Below are positions 52,401 through 63,420 of a DNA stretch of 64,000 nt, in pieces. Source of the stretch: Bugula neritina (Eukaryota; Bryozoa; Gymnolaemata; Cheilostomatida; Bugulidae). The notes beneath the pieces were generated by a model that was given only the letters and a program-made list of their open reading frames with translations, was not told the origin of the DNA and did no database searches. Location of the stretch: positions 515,001 to 579,000 of the forward strand of contig OZ037770.1 in assembly GCA_964035545.1 (NCBI GenBank). Direction: 5' to 3'. Within the stretch, counting starts at the first letter, position 1. The number at the start of each line of letters is the position of its first letter. Position numbers and translations under genes: made by a program.

Positions 52401-54149
52401 TCAAATGATAATTTTCCAGGGGCCTTCAAACCTTCCATGACAGCTCCAAGGCAGACCAACACAGTCCACAACAACAAACAACTAAAAGCTAAACAAACAC
52501 CACTCCAGTGGCAAAGTAGGGTGCGAGTACGATCTAGCTGCCACCATGAAACATTAAGTATAGTGAGTATATAATTACCTGAGAGTTACTCGAAGTATGT
52601 AGGCATGACATTGAAGTATCGAAAGAACAATAAAGTGGGGTCTGGCCGATCAGGGGAAATACAAGGACCAAAATTATAATACTGATTTATAATTATTTTA
52701 TCACAAAGTCTATCGGCATGTTTCTCTACTGTAGGCTGACATCTTTCATCTCGTAATCTCTCGTTCGTCGGTGACCCAATATGTATTTTAATAAACAAAT
52801 GCACATGACATTATAACGTAGCATTTCGCTAGTCCGTAATTAGTGATAAACAAAAGACACATAATAATATAACACTTACATCTGAATGTTGAACTTTCCA
52901 GGTCAATTTTACTGCATTATTTTTTAATCTGCGAGCTGACAATACAGAAGGTGTATTTGGTACTGTCAAACAAACACACATACACTTTCAAATTAGAGGC
53001 AACAGGTAATATACCTGAAGTCAAGTTTTAAAATGATTTGAAAAAAGTACAGAGACTTCCATAAGTTTGGAGGAGCTTAGAGTAACCTGTTGTTAATCTA
53101 GTTTTGTTTGCACAAATTCATTCTAGTGATTACTATACATATAACCGATTTCCATTTTATTTTAAAGATTTTTTATCAACTCTTTCTTTTAATTACTAGT
53201 GATTTAACAGTTTGGCTGTTTGAAGCTAACTCTTAACACAAACTGACTAACTTCAAAATGCTTACATTTTCTGTATTCTAACAAATTTTAGAAAATTTTA
53301 TATAATCTTGTTTAAGCATGTTTCAACTTTTTTTTTTTAGAAAACTTAGTCACCATTTAAATATATGTTTCATTATATTCGTTATAGCAGGTAACATTTA
53401 AACTGTTGCGTGTCAATACTTGAGTTTGAGTGGTAATTCAGTATTATCATGTACAATGAGCTACATAAGAACTTTAAGTCGCCAGTTTCGTTTTCTAAAA
53501 AAACACTTACTAGTTCTGAAGAAGGTTACCACAGGACTAGATTCTCTTATTTCACCATTTCGTTCTGACTTCAGAGTTAAAGAAATCTCATAGAGTCGAT
53601 CATTTAGCAACCCCTCTACATCTTCAATGACTTCACTGTAGATGGGATCTTTAGACCAGTTTTCTGAAATAACACAGTCATCATACCACAGTCATTTGCT
53701 GTGAGAAACTGTATTTATGACAATTGTAGAGGATAGATAGTGTTGGTGATTATATAAATGTAAATTGAAAACCATATTGATTAACTTATTCTTTCTTTAA
53801 CCAAATTATAACTAGAAGTTTTCATCAGCTTATCAAATGTATCATGCATATATTTTTTTTTATTTTTTTACATTGTATATAGGCCTATAAAAACAATTCT
53901 ATTGAAGTAAATTTATTTGAATAAAAAGTGAGTTTGGCATTCATACAACTATTTCAGATGACTAAAGTGTCATTTGATTACTTTTTTGGAAACTGCGCTC
54001 AATAATGGCTCCATCATCTCTGTCTGTAATATTCACTAAAACTTCTGTAAACTCAGAGCCTTTTGGTTTCACAAACCACAGATGGTAGCTCCTTGCTAGA
54101 TCATCAACTTCTTTTTCATAAAATGCAACTTGTGCAGGCGCTACCGGAG
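46414..54149 (-). CDS. Array gene F: 3' part only (exons 10-15), interrupted by an LTR retrotransposon
   Basis: Exons in transcript order: 53982-54149 (exon 10), 53511-53663 (11), 52880-52962 (12), 47564-47780 (13), 46753-46828 (14), 46414-46516 (15). They are open and in phase, 800 nt, encoding the last two FN3-like domains, a membrane segment with GLCITSAMLW and a 34-residue tail. Exon 10 shows LWFVKPKG and VLVNITDRDDG; exon 13 has CQEKHIQLC instead of CQxxQPLLC. It is the most diverged copy. No signal peptide or exons 1-9 were found between 54150 and 64000, so it is either a truncated relic or has its 5' exons beyond the window. The Gypsy element lies in intron 12 but leaves a usable donor. 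Confidence 0.72.
48040..48044. repeat. Target-site duplication (CTTAC), left copy
   Basis: CTTAC directly precedes the left LTR and is repeated after the right LTR. Read on the minus strand it is GTAAG, the start of intron 12 of gene F. Confidence 0.93.
48045..48372 (-). repeat. 3' LTR of the Gypsy element (328 bp)
   Basis: On the minus strand it starts TGTTATATTATTATG and ends TTAATGTTTCA. It is followed in the minus direction by CTTAC (GTAAG). A 72-codon frame here is repeated in the other LTR and is not a gene. Confidence 0.95.
48373..48383 (-). promoter_or_regulatory. Polypurine tract of the Gypsy element
   Basis: AAGAAGGGAGA on the minus strand directly abuts the 3' LTR, as expected for the plus-strand primer of reverse transcription. 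Confidence 0.8.
48524..50173 (-). CDS. pol: Gypsy Gag-Pol, part after the stop codon: RNase H end and integrase
   Basis: This stretch continues in the same frame as the upstream part, after the TAA at 50174-50176. It holds the end of RNase H (TDHKPLVPI, ADTLSRA), the zinc-binding HMGHLG...CLTC region and the integrase core. Counting from a start at 50113, the catalytic residues are Asp239 (VAMDIL), Asp292 (ILADN) and Glu327 (MAER), with 34 residues between the last two, the D,D-35-E pattern. The usual Gly after the second Asp-Asn is Met here, and the Asn-Gly before the Glu is Asn-Glu; both are mild departures. The tail after about 465 is Pro-rich. It would only be made by read-through of the stop. 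Confidence 0.9.
   Translation of the reverse strand, partial: RSLTETECNYPQIDKELLAVVFGCERFHSYLYGRAVHIQTDHKPLVPIMNKSLHKASPRLQRLLLRLQRYRIAEFTYVPGKYLYIADTLSRAYLQRVTNDQCDLEGEVVMVHALETDDSTMNEMRQSYAKDPTMDSLKKALQDGWSWSRRSQAPTEIQPYWNVRSDIYDVDGFLYVEERLIVPKSQRKHILKSLHMGHLGVEKCRELARKSFYWPGLSADIRNEVSSCLTCAKFSNRQQKEPLMSHELPSLPWNKVAMDILSYKNNDYLVVVDCYSHFPELRLLRRKTAEDVVLALKSIFAVHGVPVSILADNMPFSSRVMQTFASKWCFTIVTSSPHYPKSNEMAERYVQTMKAFLKKCEDEREDIYRSLLRYRQSPITGCAFSPAELLFNRALRSDLPITAESLKPVVIEASQQLIANQNLQKKYHDRHARPLADLEPGTPALIRSSTDKEWSPGMIVEQHDSPRSYLVDNGQSIVRRNRVHLKPDNTQTLGVADAADSDVGDAPNDSPHMPALPATPLRNAAPPPERQPRSNRGVLPAKYKDFHMG
50174..52477 (-). CDS. gag-pol: Gypsy Gag-Pol, part before the stop codon: Gag, protease, reverse transcriptase
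   Basis: A 767-residue frame. The likely start is the Met at residue 14 rather than the first one, since the first 13 residues are unusually hydrophobic for a Gag. Residues 15-230 are the capsid-like Gag region. CCHC knuckles lie at about 248-260 (CKFC...H...C) and 267-280 (CHNC...H...C). The aspartic protease site DTGA is at 330-333. Reverse transcriptase spans about 450-640, with motif A IMDMKHGYW near 537 and catalytic YFDD at 598-601. RNase H begins at LQVDAS (744-749) and is cut off by TAA at 50174-50176. The break is a single in-frame stop where related elements have a serine in a conserved block. Confidence 0.93.
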   Translation of the reverse strand: MLLWTVLVCLGAVMEGLKAPGKLSFEGNVSDNWRKWRKALENYLLASDLVLKPQESGQEPPPENAGINRRQVAILLNQAGEEATEIYGQFDFPAGKSKDVMADVLEQFEAYCNSRRNVLYEWFVFWSLSQSDGEPIDTFVKRLKTQATKCDFGELRDRMLLCRIVFGLTDRKLKERLLRDKNVKLESALDDIRAAEITKQQMSRMAAGDTTMKTVNEINDAAVSTVQSQSGATQNKTRSNTRKDNIDCKFCRYTHAKGRCPAYGETCHNCGKKNHFEKVCKGKALAEKQMNSLFIGAVGALSTESKLKSWILPMKVSDKGKANDIQFKIDTGAETNCINLRTAQSLGATLKPTSVCLYGYNKTKIKNVGAVQLTVNHKEHSQIVHFEVVDEDLPPILGLEAAESFGLIRRVDQLSTSILQEFPEVFEGVGRLDGEHEICVDENVKPVVHHPRRVPLSMLDKVKKELDDMEASGIISKVDVPTNWVSSMVCVEKKDGSVRICLDPKDLNRAVRREHHKIPTLEDIAFRFNGMQYYTIMDMKHGYWHVALTKESSLLTTFNTPYGRYCFDRLPFGLHSSAEVFEKKVEQIFGDLPGVSVYFDDIIVAGKAQQEHDANLRKLLVKAKEANVKFNRKKIQLNQTEVRYLGHIVSKDGLRPDPDKIAAIEAMPDPTDREGVQRLIGALNFLRAHIPNMSACTEPLRVLLKSDSQWVWSKEQMESFQVIKRLLTSEPVLQYFDVTKDAHLQVDASKSGLGAVLLQEGKPVAYA
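52529..52546 (-). promoter_or_regulatory. Primer-binding site of the Gypsy element
   Basis: TGGTGGCAGCTAGATCGT begins directly at the inner edge of the 5' LTR. TGG at the start fits the CCA end of a tRNA primer. I cannot name the tRNA from memory. Confidence 0.75.
52547..52874 (-). repeat. 5' LTR of the Gypsy element (328 bp)
   Basis: It matches the other LTR at 322 of 328 positions. Its outer edge abuts the CTTAC duplication and then exon 12 of gene F. Confidence 0.95.
52875..52879. repeat. Target-site duplication (CTTAC), right copy; splice donor of exon 12 of gene F
   Basis: Read on the minus strand, exon 12 ends at 52880 and is followed by GTAAG from this duplication and TG from the LTR, giving GTAAGTG. 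Confidence 0.92.
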
Positions 54150-54203
54150 CTGTAAGATTGAAAAAGCAAGTGGGCGTTTAAATTTTTACACTAACACAGT
54201 TCA

Positions 54204-54452
54204 GTTTAATTGAAAGAGCTACTGCTTGTACCTACTACCCTACCTAGAAGCACACATTTTAAATATCTAGGTGCCACAATCCAACAGGAAAAGAATGTTA
54301 TAAGGAAATTGAGCTACATATCTCTAAAGCTTATAGCACGAGTTAAGCGGAGTACTGTGCAGCAGAAAATGCCAACACGCTTGACAGTCTTCATATATAA
54401 GACTGCCATTCGCCCAGGGCATAATTTCACAGTATCTCGTCCTCAGACATAA
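54204..54452 (+). pseudogene. Small LINE reverse-transcriptase C-terminal fragment
   Basis: The plus-strand frame contains HFKYLGATI and, further on, IYKTAIRPG, the block that follows the catalytic core of LINE reverse transcriptases (compare FKYLGSTIS in the remnant near 1160). Nothing else of an element is recognisable. It begins about 55 bp from the acceptor of exon 10 of gene F, where exon 9 would be expected upstream. Confidence 0.55.
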
Positions 54453-57400
54453 CACTTATGTACCAATACGAGATACATTACATCATAATTAAATGTTGTC
54501 TATCGGCAAAAATTTTGCAGTAGCTAATCATAGTACTATAACAGGGCAGTCTGAGTGTAGTATCTCGTTTATCGGCATAACTATAATAGCCCGTAGTTGA
54601 AGATGGAGTTGGAAGCTTTTCAAATACCTCCCGCATATAATAGCATTTATGCTAGTCCTTAAAACTAAATAAACATTATGGTAGACCAATAATCATGAAA
54701 GCTCTACTCATTTGTAACTGGAGGATTTGCAGCACCACAATACTAAATTTCTTGCATTGGAGGTGCTTAGGCTGTGTTGTCATAGTTATATGTACTTATT
54801 GGGGCTTGGTATAAAATTAAACCTGACAATTATAACAATTAAAGTATTATTGCTGTGGTTTCAACTGACCAACTTTGGAGTTATTATCTCGATTCTTTGT
54901 CAGGAATGGTTAGATAATTTTATGCAATAATGAGTTTTGGCTTTATATCATTATAAATAATGAGTTTTGGCTTTATATCATTATAAATATCTACATTGAT
55001 GGCAGCACTGAGCTAGAATTCTAATATATTTTCAAGCTCATTGGGTGGCAGCTTATCGGCTAAACTTTATGCAGGTATTGAATAATGTGGTTTGATAATT
55101 ATGCTATATTGTTAGGTTCACAAGCATCTTTAAAAAGTTATAATTATTGCGTTGACCATAGGTCAAAAAATTACCTAAAGAGAGGGCAGACAACTCCAAA
55201 AGATTGTTTTCGCAGAAGCAAGTAAAATTCAGCTAAACTGAACACTCCAACTGATCAACATTTTCATCTATTGAAATTGAAGAAAAGTTAAATATTATTA
55301 TACTATTCTAATCATGAATAGGCACAAGCTAAAAAGATATTTATTTCAAAAAATATAAAAAGTAAAGTAACACAACAATGTTTGCAAACGCAGACCTAAA
55401 AATGTGAATATTCTAGCTTGAAATTAAGTCTGAAATTCAGACTTTTCTAGGTTGAATTGACTTTAATTGACTCACCAGAAAAAACAATTCATAAAATTAT
55501 AAAGACAAGCATATAATGAAAAATGTAGTTCATTAGCAAAACTGGAGGAAAGCACTTTTTTTCTAGAAATTGTTCGATTACATAATACATTTTTGTGCAA
55601 ATGATATTTTTTAATAAAATGAAACTGTTGTATTGTTTGGCTAGATGAAGTTTCAAAAGTATTTTTAATATTTTCTCAAATAAAGTAGACATGCACTCCA
55701 TTTCACATTTTTTGGCAAAACATATGATTGGGATTCAGTAGTCAATCAGTTAAGCTTGACACAAGGAGTTGTCACATCTATCCCAAAGAACAAGACCATC
55801 TACAATAACAAACATGGAAAGTACTTAAAATTACATTTAAGTTTACAATAATCCTTAAAATATATGTTGCCTTCTGCAAATGCTAAATAAAACACGATGT
55901 AATGCTATGTTTACTTAGACTAAATCTTGCTGACTTACAATGAAATTCATTCATTTCAATTTGAAAATTCCTGTCAATAACTTGACTCTATGCTAACAAC
56001 TAATTGTAATACCAAAATCACACTGCTACTTTTAGTTTAGGGAATTTATTTTCATTATTAGTTCAATATTCAGCAGAGGTTTTTCTTTAATGAACAAACA
56101 ATAGGCATACATGCAGATGAAAGATTAGGTCTAGTGAATACTAATTTTGTGCCTAACAAAAAAAAATGAAAGACTGCATGAAAAACTAACAACTCTAAAA
56201 AATTGCAATTTGAATGAGGCTCAGGCTTTTAGGTGAGCAAGAGTAACCAGAAGAGCTACTTTAATGGAAGAAATTACTGACTGATTGTGTAGTTGCAGGC
56301 TGCATGATGTGTTTTGATTGTCACAACCACTTTTGAAAAGGGAAAATCCATTAAATTAAGACTACTGGCAAACAACGGAACGATAAGGAAAAAATACCAA
56401 GTAGAAATTCACTTCTCAAAGCAAACTGTAGTTAATACATTATAGATGCTTAGAAGAAGCAGGCAATAGTGAATGCTATATAGTGTAGATCAGGATTCTA
56501 TACAATGACAAGTAAACTGAAATTCCAGTGCACTTTGAAACTACTTGTAAGAATGGGCTTAGTGCTTTGTAGTGCCTTGAAATTTTTTCAAGTCTAATTG
56601 GCACCATGCTATTAGAATTCGCAGAGAGATGACCCTTTAAACTTTCACTTTAAACTTTAATACCTTCACGATTTTCAGTAAGAAATTCAATTTATCTAGG
56701 TCTGAAATTTCACCGAGTTGCATTGCAAGCCGCTGGTCAAAATGTTTAGTTTGTGATAACTCAATCAGCTGATTTCAGAATAACAATCATTGGGAATGAC
56801 ATCTTCATGTAGATATAGATATTTATGCTTATAATTATATCGGCTGCCTTCATCAATCATCGATACTATGCTGCCAAATCAACTAATTAATTACAGTTGG
56901 AAACTTCAAAGGGCATTGAATAGCAATTAAGCAAGTTATACTTTTAATATTACAAAAAGAACTTATGCATCAATATGATTTAAAATATAGGTGGGCACTC
57001 CGCTAGTGATATTAACTGAAACTGGAACTTTTTTCATGCAGGAAAAGCAAAAACGCATCTCAACAGAAACTCAAAAATTTCCAGCACACTTTATGCTTTG
57101 AAAACACGCACACAATAACTTCGTTTATGGTACAAACCTTTTTGTTGATTGTTTTCCAACATTTTCACTAGAGCAAAGCCGAAAAAAAATTGGAAACTGC
57201 ATAATGATGCCAGCCACCGTGGCATCATCTTCTCTGGAAAATTATTGACAAATCATCACCCAAAAACTTCAGCAAAGCCTCCATCAATAGTATGTAATAC
57301 TTTAGGTGAAACTAAAAAGAAAGAGACAATATTTTCGTGTAATTTAACCCATCAATAAACGTATCAATAGTTAGTGTGGCCACGGTTTAAACCTCATTAA

Positions 57401-58350
57401 TTTCATGCTATTTAAGGCTTTTACAACTTAAAAGATGTAATTCATCTGCAAGAGAAATGTTAGGTATATGAAATGAGTAGAAGTGCAAAAGCAAGCAGGT
57501 ATTAAGGAAGGAAGAGTTAGTAGGTGTACTTTGACTTGTGATAAATCAATGTGATACCAGATGTGAATTTTGAGGTGTGTTTACTCCAATCTCACTGAAA
57601 AGGTAGAAATAGCTAAACTTACGAGACACACAATATTTTATAAAATACTGCACATTCATTAAAACTTTATAAAACTCTAGTGTGAGGGTGACTCACACTT
57701 TTAAACCGTAGATGAGCTAAGTTGTAAAAGTTTGATGAGAACCTTTTACTCTATAAATTTATGCAATATAAAATACTCTCCACATATTCAACAGCTACGA
57801 AGTTTTGTTGAAGATAAACTTCCTCAACAAATATACAGAAAAAAGCTATTTGAAAGCCAAATTTCATTAGCATATTATAAGATTATTTGTGTTTCATCTT
57901 TATAAACAATGATTTAGTCATTTAACGGATAACTAATGATTTCACTTTGTTTTTCATTCAATAAAAACTAAGTGTATTTGGTATTAAAAACAGCTTTCAT
58001 TTCTCACTTTTTTTCTCACCCTAATCTGCGTAGGCAAACAATTGGTTTGTTTCAAACACCACAACAGTAAAGCGTGACAGCATAGCCAGTGGAGAAAACA
58101 ATCATCTATACTGCTGGATCAGTGGCAACTTGTGAGTGTGTCAGAGTAGTGTCTTGTTGTGTGACTCTACAAATAAATTATGAATTTGAATATACTACAA
58201 AGTTGCAAACATTGTTTTAACAAAACACAGCATTTATTTGATATTATATGCAAAGCTCAAGTTGGTATAATATATATTAAATAAATTTTAGCTTTCCTTT
58301 TGGATACTCTGAAACAAAATAAAAAAATAAACCAAAATTGGGTAAAGCCA
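54453..58350. other. AT-rich region without a recognised gene
   Basis: I found no exon of the FN3 array and no other protein family here. Frames at 54727-54930, 55489-55701 and 57149-57358 are short, composition-driven and unsupported. It holds one direct 30-bp duplication. Confidence 0.5.
54928..54987. repeat. Tandem duplication of 30 bp
   Basis: Two identical adjacent copies of a 30-bp unit containing TGAGTTTTGGCTTTATATCA, with starts at 54928 and 54958. Confidence 0.9.
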
Positions 58351-58662
58351 TGCAAACTAGAGAGAGAAAGAGAGTGGGAGAGGGGGGGGTGAGAGAGAAA
58401 GGTTAGGAGAGAGGATGGAAGAGAGATGGGGTAGAAGAGAGAAAGGGAGAGAGTCAGAGAGATAGTGGAAAAGGGAAGAGAGAAAGGTTAGGAGAGAGAG
58501 AAGGCGGGAGAGACGGAGAGTGGGAGAGAGAGAAGGTGGGAGAGACAGAGGGTGGGAGAGAGGGAGGGTGGGAGAGAGGGAGGGTGGGAGAGAGGGGGAG
58601 AAAGAGAGAGAGGTTGAGTGGAAGGTGTGGGAGAAAGAGACAGAGAGAGGAGTGAGAGAGCT
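58351..58662. repeat. Purine-rich GA/GGGA tract
   Basis: About 310 bp of degenerate GAGAGGGAGGGTGGGAGAG-type repeats. Long minus-strand frames rich in Ser, Leu and Pro across it are artefacts. Confidence 0.9.
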
Positions 58663-61560
58663 TCCAAACTAACACCATTGACTTAAAAAATGTTGATAAA
58701 AACTGCAGCAAGTCTTTAAAAACGATGCTAGCAAGTTCAAAGCTCACTATAACTTTCAAAATCAATAAAATGTCAAGTTCAAAAAACTCATCTGCGAGCA
58801 AAAAATAGTTACAGAGACAACCAGGTATTGGGCAAGAGCCAGCTAATAGGAGTACCTTTTTAGATAAACTGCATGCAGGCACAGTGAGATAGCATCGGTG
58901 AGTTGTGTCTTCATTTTAATTTCCTAAAAATGAACATAAACAAATGCTAGTAATGAAAGTTTTCAGGGTTATTAAGGGTGCAATTTTATCACTAAACATC
59001 ATAGCAATAGCAAAAATTGCTCAGTACAAATTTAAGAAAAATTTCTTTCATCCATTACATAATACCCGAAATCAAATTCATTTATTCAATTCATCAAGCT
59101 GAAAAACCAAGAATAATCAGAAAGACAGTAAAATCACTTTCTAGTAAAAAACAGCTTTAGATCATAATTGTTGGGTTCAGCTCTTAAGCTAAGACACCGA
59201 TGCACTGAAATACGAAAAAGATCAGCATACTTTTGACTGTCACAAAATTTATTTTACGTGCAACAGACATTTTAAGGTCACCCGCCACCCGCGCAGGACC
59301 ACGTTGGTGAAAGGTGACCAGATATTTTAAGGTCAATCAAAATCAAGCAAAGTTCATCGTCATATTGCTTACTGCTTAATGCTGCAGCTTATTTTTGCTT
59401 ACCAAGTTTCTTTCTGCAGAATAATTGTAGCTAGCTTCTCGATTTGCCATCTTTATTCCAGTCCAGGTTCAAATGACATCTTGATCGTTGCAAATATCCA
59501 TGCAAGCTAAAAAATATTTATCAATCAGTACAACAACAGAAATACTTACAATGATCCAAATATTACTATTACATTACTATAACATTACACAGTAACACTA
59601 TGTTTATAATTGTAATACGGAAGCATGACTTTGTGGTAGTTTGATATGCTATAGCAAAAGGTAGAAAAATCAACTGAAAAACCGACAGAAATAATCAAGT
59701 ACAATTAACTAAAGTAAATAAACTTACTGAATAGTAAATATTTTACTATACTTAGTGAATTGATTTACTTCCACTAGGTTTACTTTCATGATTAAATGCT
59801 TCTGTCTATTTTCCAGTTTATAGGAATATATTAAAAGTGAAACCAATTATAATTACTATTACCTTATCTAGTTTTGACTATATATTTTTCACAAATATAA
59901 ACATAGTTATATGCGTATTCCTATTGTGACTGCAGATACCATTGCGGTAACTGAAATCAAACTTCATTCTACTTCAAGTTTCAAACATTGTCCCAGTTCA
60001 AAGACTAACAAGTAAATAATTAATAACTGTGAAAGCTCCAATAAGTTACTTCATTATTAAATAAGATACAACTGATTCTACTGTATATGATACTATGGTA
60101 TCTGTATTAAATTAAAACATAATTATGAAAATCAAAAGTTGTATTTTGAGCACTTATATTATAGTAATTAAATTAACAGCTTAAAATAGGCACATTAAAC
60201 CATGATTAGAATTTTTATCCATTTATCTTTATAATTATATTTATTCTTTATTCTGAAAGTTGACCCAACACTGGTAACAAAACTAAAAGTAATTGATTAA
60301 GTATGATTTATTCTTACACACTTTACCATTATATTTAGTCTTCCTGACTTTCAGTCTGTCATAGTGATTACTACTATATGAAAATGACTTTGACTTAGGA
60401 GTCATAATTATAGTCACAGTGTTGATAAGTCAACAGTGTAGGATTAACACAGCACTAGACTAGTACTACCTCCAGCTTTCAAGTTTATGTTAGGGTATCT
60501 CTAAGACTAAAGAGTAACCCTAATAATGTAAGCAAAGAGCAGTGAGTAATAAGCATGCTATTCAACTTCAAGTTTCACTAGTACTATAACCAATACCACA
60601 TGTATTTTAATAAAATTATGTAGCTGGTGAGTGAACTATAAAATTAAATAGGGATCAAACTTTGAGCAATATTAATAGAAATAATATTAGGACAGAGGTT
60701 TCCAATTATTAGTATGTGAAACCAAAGGGGAATGGATAACTACTATTAGTATTATTACATTTACTTTATATTTAGTTTTACCAGTTCGTATTATGATTAT
60801 CTTACTTTGAATTGTAAAGTATAATAATTATAATATTCATAGTAGTATATTTATATTAGTAATTAATATGTATATTAGTAAAAACATTTGTTTTAAGTTG
60901 CTTGTTTATTAAATTATTCTAAATCCTAATAACGATAATCCTAATATTAGTGATAATCATTATGCTCATCACTGTCCCCAAGTGCTATCAGTATGACCAT
61001 CGCAATGTGAACCTAGACGTGAATGTAAAAAGGCACTGCAAAACAGAACATGGGATGGAGGCAGATATCCATACCATAATACAAATATCGATATTGAATT
61101 TGATAATCATAATTATTATACAAATATAATGATAATAACTACAATGATCAAAAATAAATAATACCAAAGAGTTTTCGAATTACTATTCATAAAATCAAAT
61201 ATCACATTTATAAAGATATAATCATATATATTATTAAATTTAAGTCAATTATACTAATAGCAATAGTAATATAAATAGAAAAAAGAATCATTGACCAGGA
61301 GTAGGTGCAAAATAAAAGTCAATTTTAAGACAAAGAGTAAGAAAAATACTAAATCGATATTTAAAATTACTTATTTTTAATCTTAGTCACTTACAGTCAG
61401 TCTTAGTTTAATTTTTACTACTAAGTCTTTAATTTCAAGTTCATTTTGACAATAAACTTGAAGACTTTAACTAAGAATATGTATAATTCAAAATTCCAAA
61501 CTGGTACAAGTAAAAGTTGCTACTGAAGCTTTGTAATATTATTTTAAATTATTGGTATGA
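58663..61560. other. AT-rich region without a recognised gene
   Basis: No coding sequence or RNA gene recognised. From about 59500 onward the sequence becomes strongly AT-biased with short ATA, TAC and ATC motifs. Confidence 0.5.
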
Positions 61561-61640
61561 TAGCATTATATTTTGATTCATAGCAATACTGATAGTGACA
61601 ATTTCAAACATACCCATACCATTACTGTTACAGTTTAAGT

Positions 61641-62030
61641 TACTATTGCCATTGTGATTGCCGGTAATGAGTAAATATAACTTAAATTTATATGACTATT
61701 ACTATTACTATTAGTATTACTATCACTTTCAGTACCGGTCTAGTATCAGTATCACCTTAATTCAAAATCAATGTATAATTTATCAAATTACTTTTATATT
61801 ATCATTTATCAATAATATGTCTATCACTATGATATTATCATGATATTGATTTTTAATTTAAACATAATAAAATCATAGGTATAATCATAATGATAATCAT
61901 AATGCTTAATTTTACTTTTAGTTCAGGTTCAATGATTTAAGAGTAAGTGAAAGTTACTATAACTATTGCCATTGTGATTGCTAGAAATAAGTAAATATAA
62001 TTTAAATTTATATGACTATTACTATTACCA
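61641..62030. repeat. Pair of direct repeats of about 65-70 bp
   Basis: The stretch from about 61645 to 61712 (ATTGCCATTGTGATTGCC... to ...GACTATTACTATTA) recurs at about 61963-62028 with only a few changes. Spacing is about 318 bp. Confidence 0.75.
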
Positions 62031-62985
62031 ACACTCAGACTTACTCGGACTCACTCTGTCTCTAACTCTAAGTCTGAGTCTCACTCCACCAGAGTGAGAG
62101 TGACACTGAATTACTATAACTATTACTATAACTATTAGTATTAGTATTAGCAAAATATATCAATCTTATGATTATCTTATTAGTTATTACAATATGTTCG
62201 GCATTGATGTTGAACTAAAAATATTAATAGTTATTACAATCACAATGACAATGCCAATAAGTGAATATGATCAAAGACAAATGATTCCAAGCAGTTTCAG
62301 TTTGAGTTTGAGTTGAAGGTAAGTTATAAGTTGAAGTAGTACGTAAGTGGTAGTTGATACTGATAGTGATAGGTCTATACTCCATACCAATGAACTCAAT
62401 AATATTACCTATATATTACCATAAATTATATTACTATTAGTATTACCTATAATTAAAATATATCCTTTCTTTTCCAGCTCAGTGCTTCGTACCCTCTACT
62501 TAGTCTAATGCCGCGCACATGACGAGAATGTGAGGTGAAGGTCACTCACTGCTAAAATCGCCAAGGATCTGTAATCCATCACTAGTAGTAGTAGTTCTAG
62601 TAGTCGTACTACCAGTAATCTGGCTTCGCTATGACACTACGAATTGAATGTTGACAAGACGCATGCATGTTTGCTGTTGGTAAACTAATTTTTACTGAAT
62701 TTTAATCATGCTAAGCTGCAACCTATTTTCTAATGAAATAATATATTCAATAATAATATAATAAATATAATAATTATCATTATAATATTTTATCATTTAA
62801 TTTTATAACTATTACTTTTAGTTTTAGTATTTTGGTTTTACATCAAAATTTACATCATTATGATTATCATTATGATTACAAAATGAAAATAATTATCATT
62901 AATCATTACCTTTTAATTTATGATTATAATTAATGTTAGAATTACCACAATTACAATCATAATGATAATCATAATGATAATGGCA
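61881..62985. repeat. Dispersed 24-bp AATCATAATGATAATCATAA-type motif, three copies, one inverted
   Basis: The motif appears near 61885 and 62960 on the plus strand and near 62850 as its reverse complement. The last two form an inverted pair separated by about 85 bp. The surrounding sequence is simple and AT-rich. Confidence 0.65.
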
Positions 62986-63217
62986 TAATGCCAATGATAA
63001 TCATAATCGTAACACTAATAATAATAGTAATAGTCAAACTCAAGGATTGAGCCAATGATTCAGATTGTCTAAATTTAATTAAATAAATTTCAGCCTTGGG
63101 TTTAACTTTACAGTTCACAATTTTATTTTACATTACGACTGAGAGTCACAGTAAGACTAAGAAAAAGAGTAAGTCATACCTTTCTTGCAGTTATTTTTAA
63201 AGTTTGTAGTTGTACTG

Positions 63218-63360
63218 GTACAGTAGTAGACCTAGTAGTAGTACTAGTAGTAGTAGTAGTAACAGTACTATTAGTAGTAGTAGTAGTAGTAGTAGTAGTA
63301 CTAGTACTAGTAGCAGTACTAGTACTAGTTGTAGTACTAGTATCAGTGGTAGTAGTAATA
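63218..63360. repeat. (AGT)n microsatellite
   Basis: About 140 bp of AGT trinucleotide with ACT interruptions, giving many TAGTACTAGTA palindromes. The Ser-rich frame across it is not a gene. Confidence 0.9.
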
Positions 63361-63420
63361 GGACTGCGATCTTAGATGTAAGTCTAATGAAATACGAATA
63401 ATAATAGTATAAGTATAACT

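Larger units (their letters stand above)
48045..52874 (-). mobile_element. Full-length Ty3/Gypsy LTR retrotransposon (Mag/Steamer-like layout)
   Basis: The element is 4830 bp: two 328-bp LTRs, a primer-binding site, one long Gag-Pol frame and a polypurine tract, all on the minus strand, flanked by CTTAC duplications. The LTRs begin TG and end CA and differ at six positions (about 1.8%), which points to a fairly recent insertion. Order of domains is Gag with two CCHC knuckles, protease, reverse transcriptase, RNase H, integrase. The size and single frame resemble Mag-clade elements such as Steamer; the clade is inferred from layout and motifs, not a tree. A single stop codon in RNase H suggests this copy is not autonomous. 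Confidence 0.95.

Noticed and set aside
57149-57358. 69-codon plus-strand frame
   Set aside because: No recognisable domain, no splice context and atypical of the genes in the window.
58858-58914. A signal-peptide-like first exon (MKTQLTDAISLCLHAV) on the minus strand that could belong to gene F
   Set aside because: Its donor would be GTACTC, the hydrophobic core is weak, and no exons 2-9 follow it.
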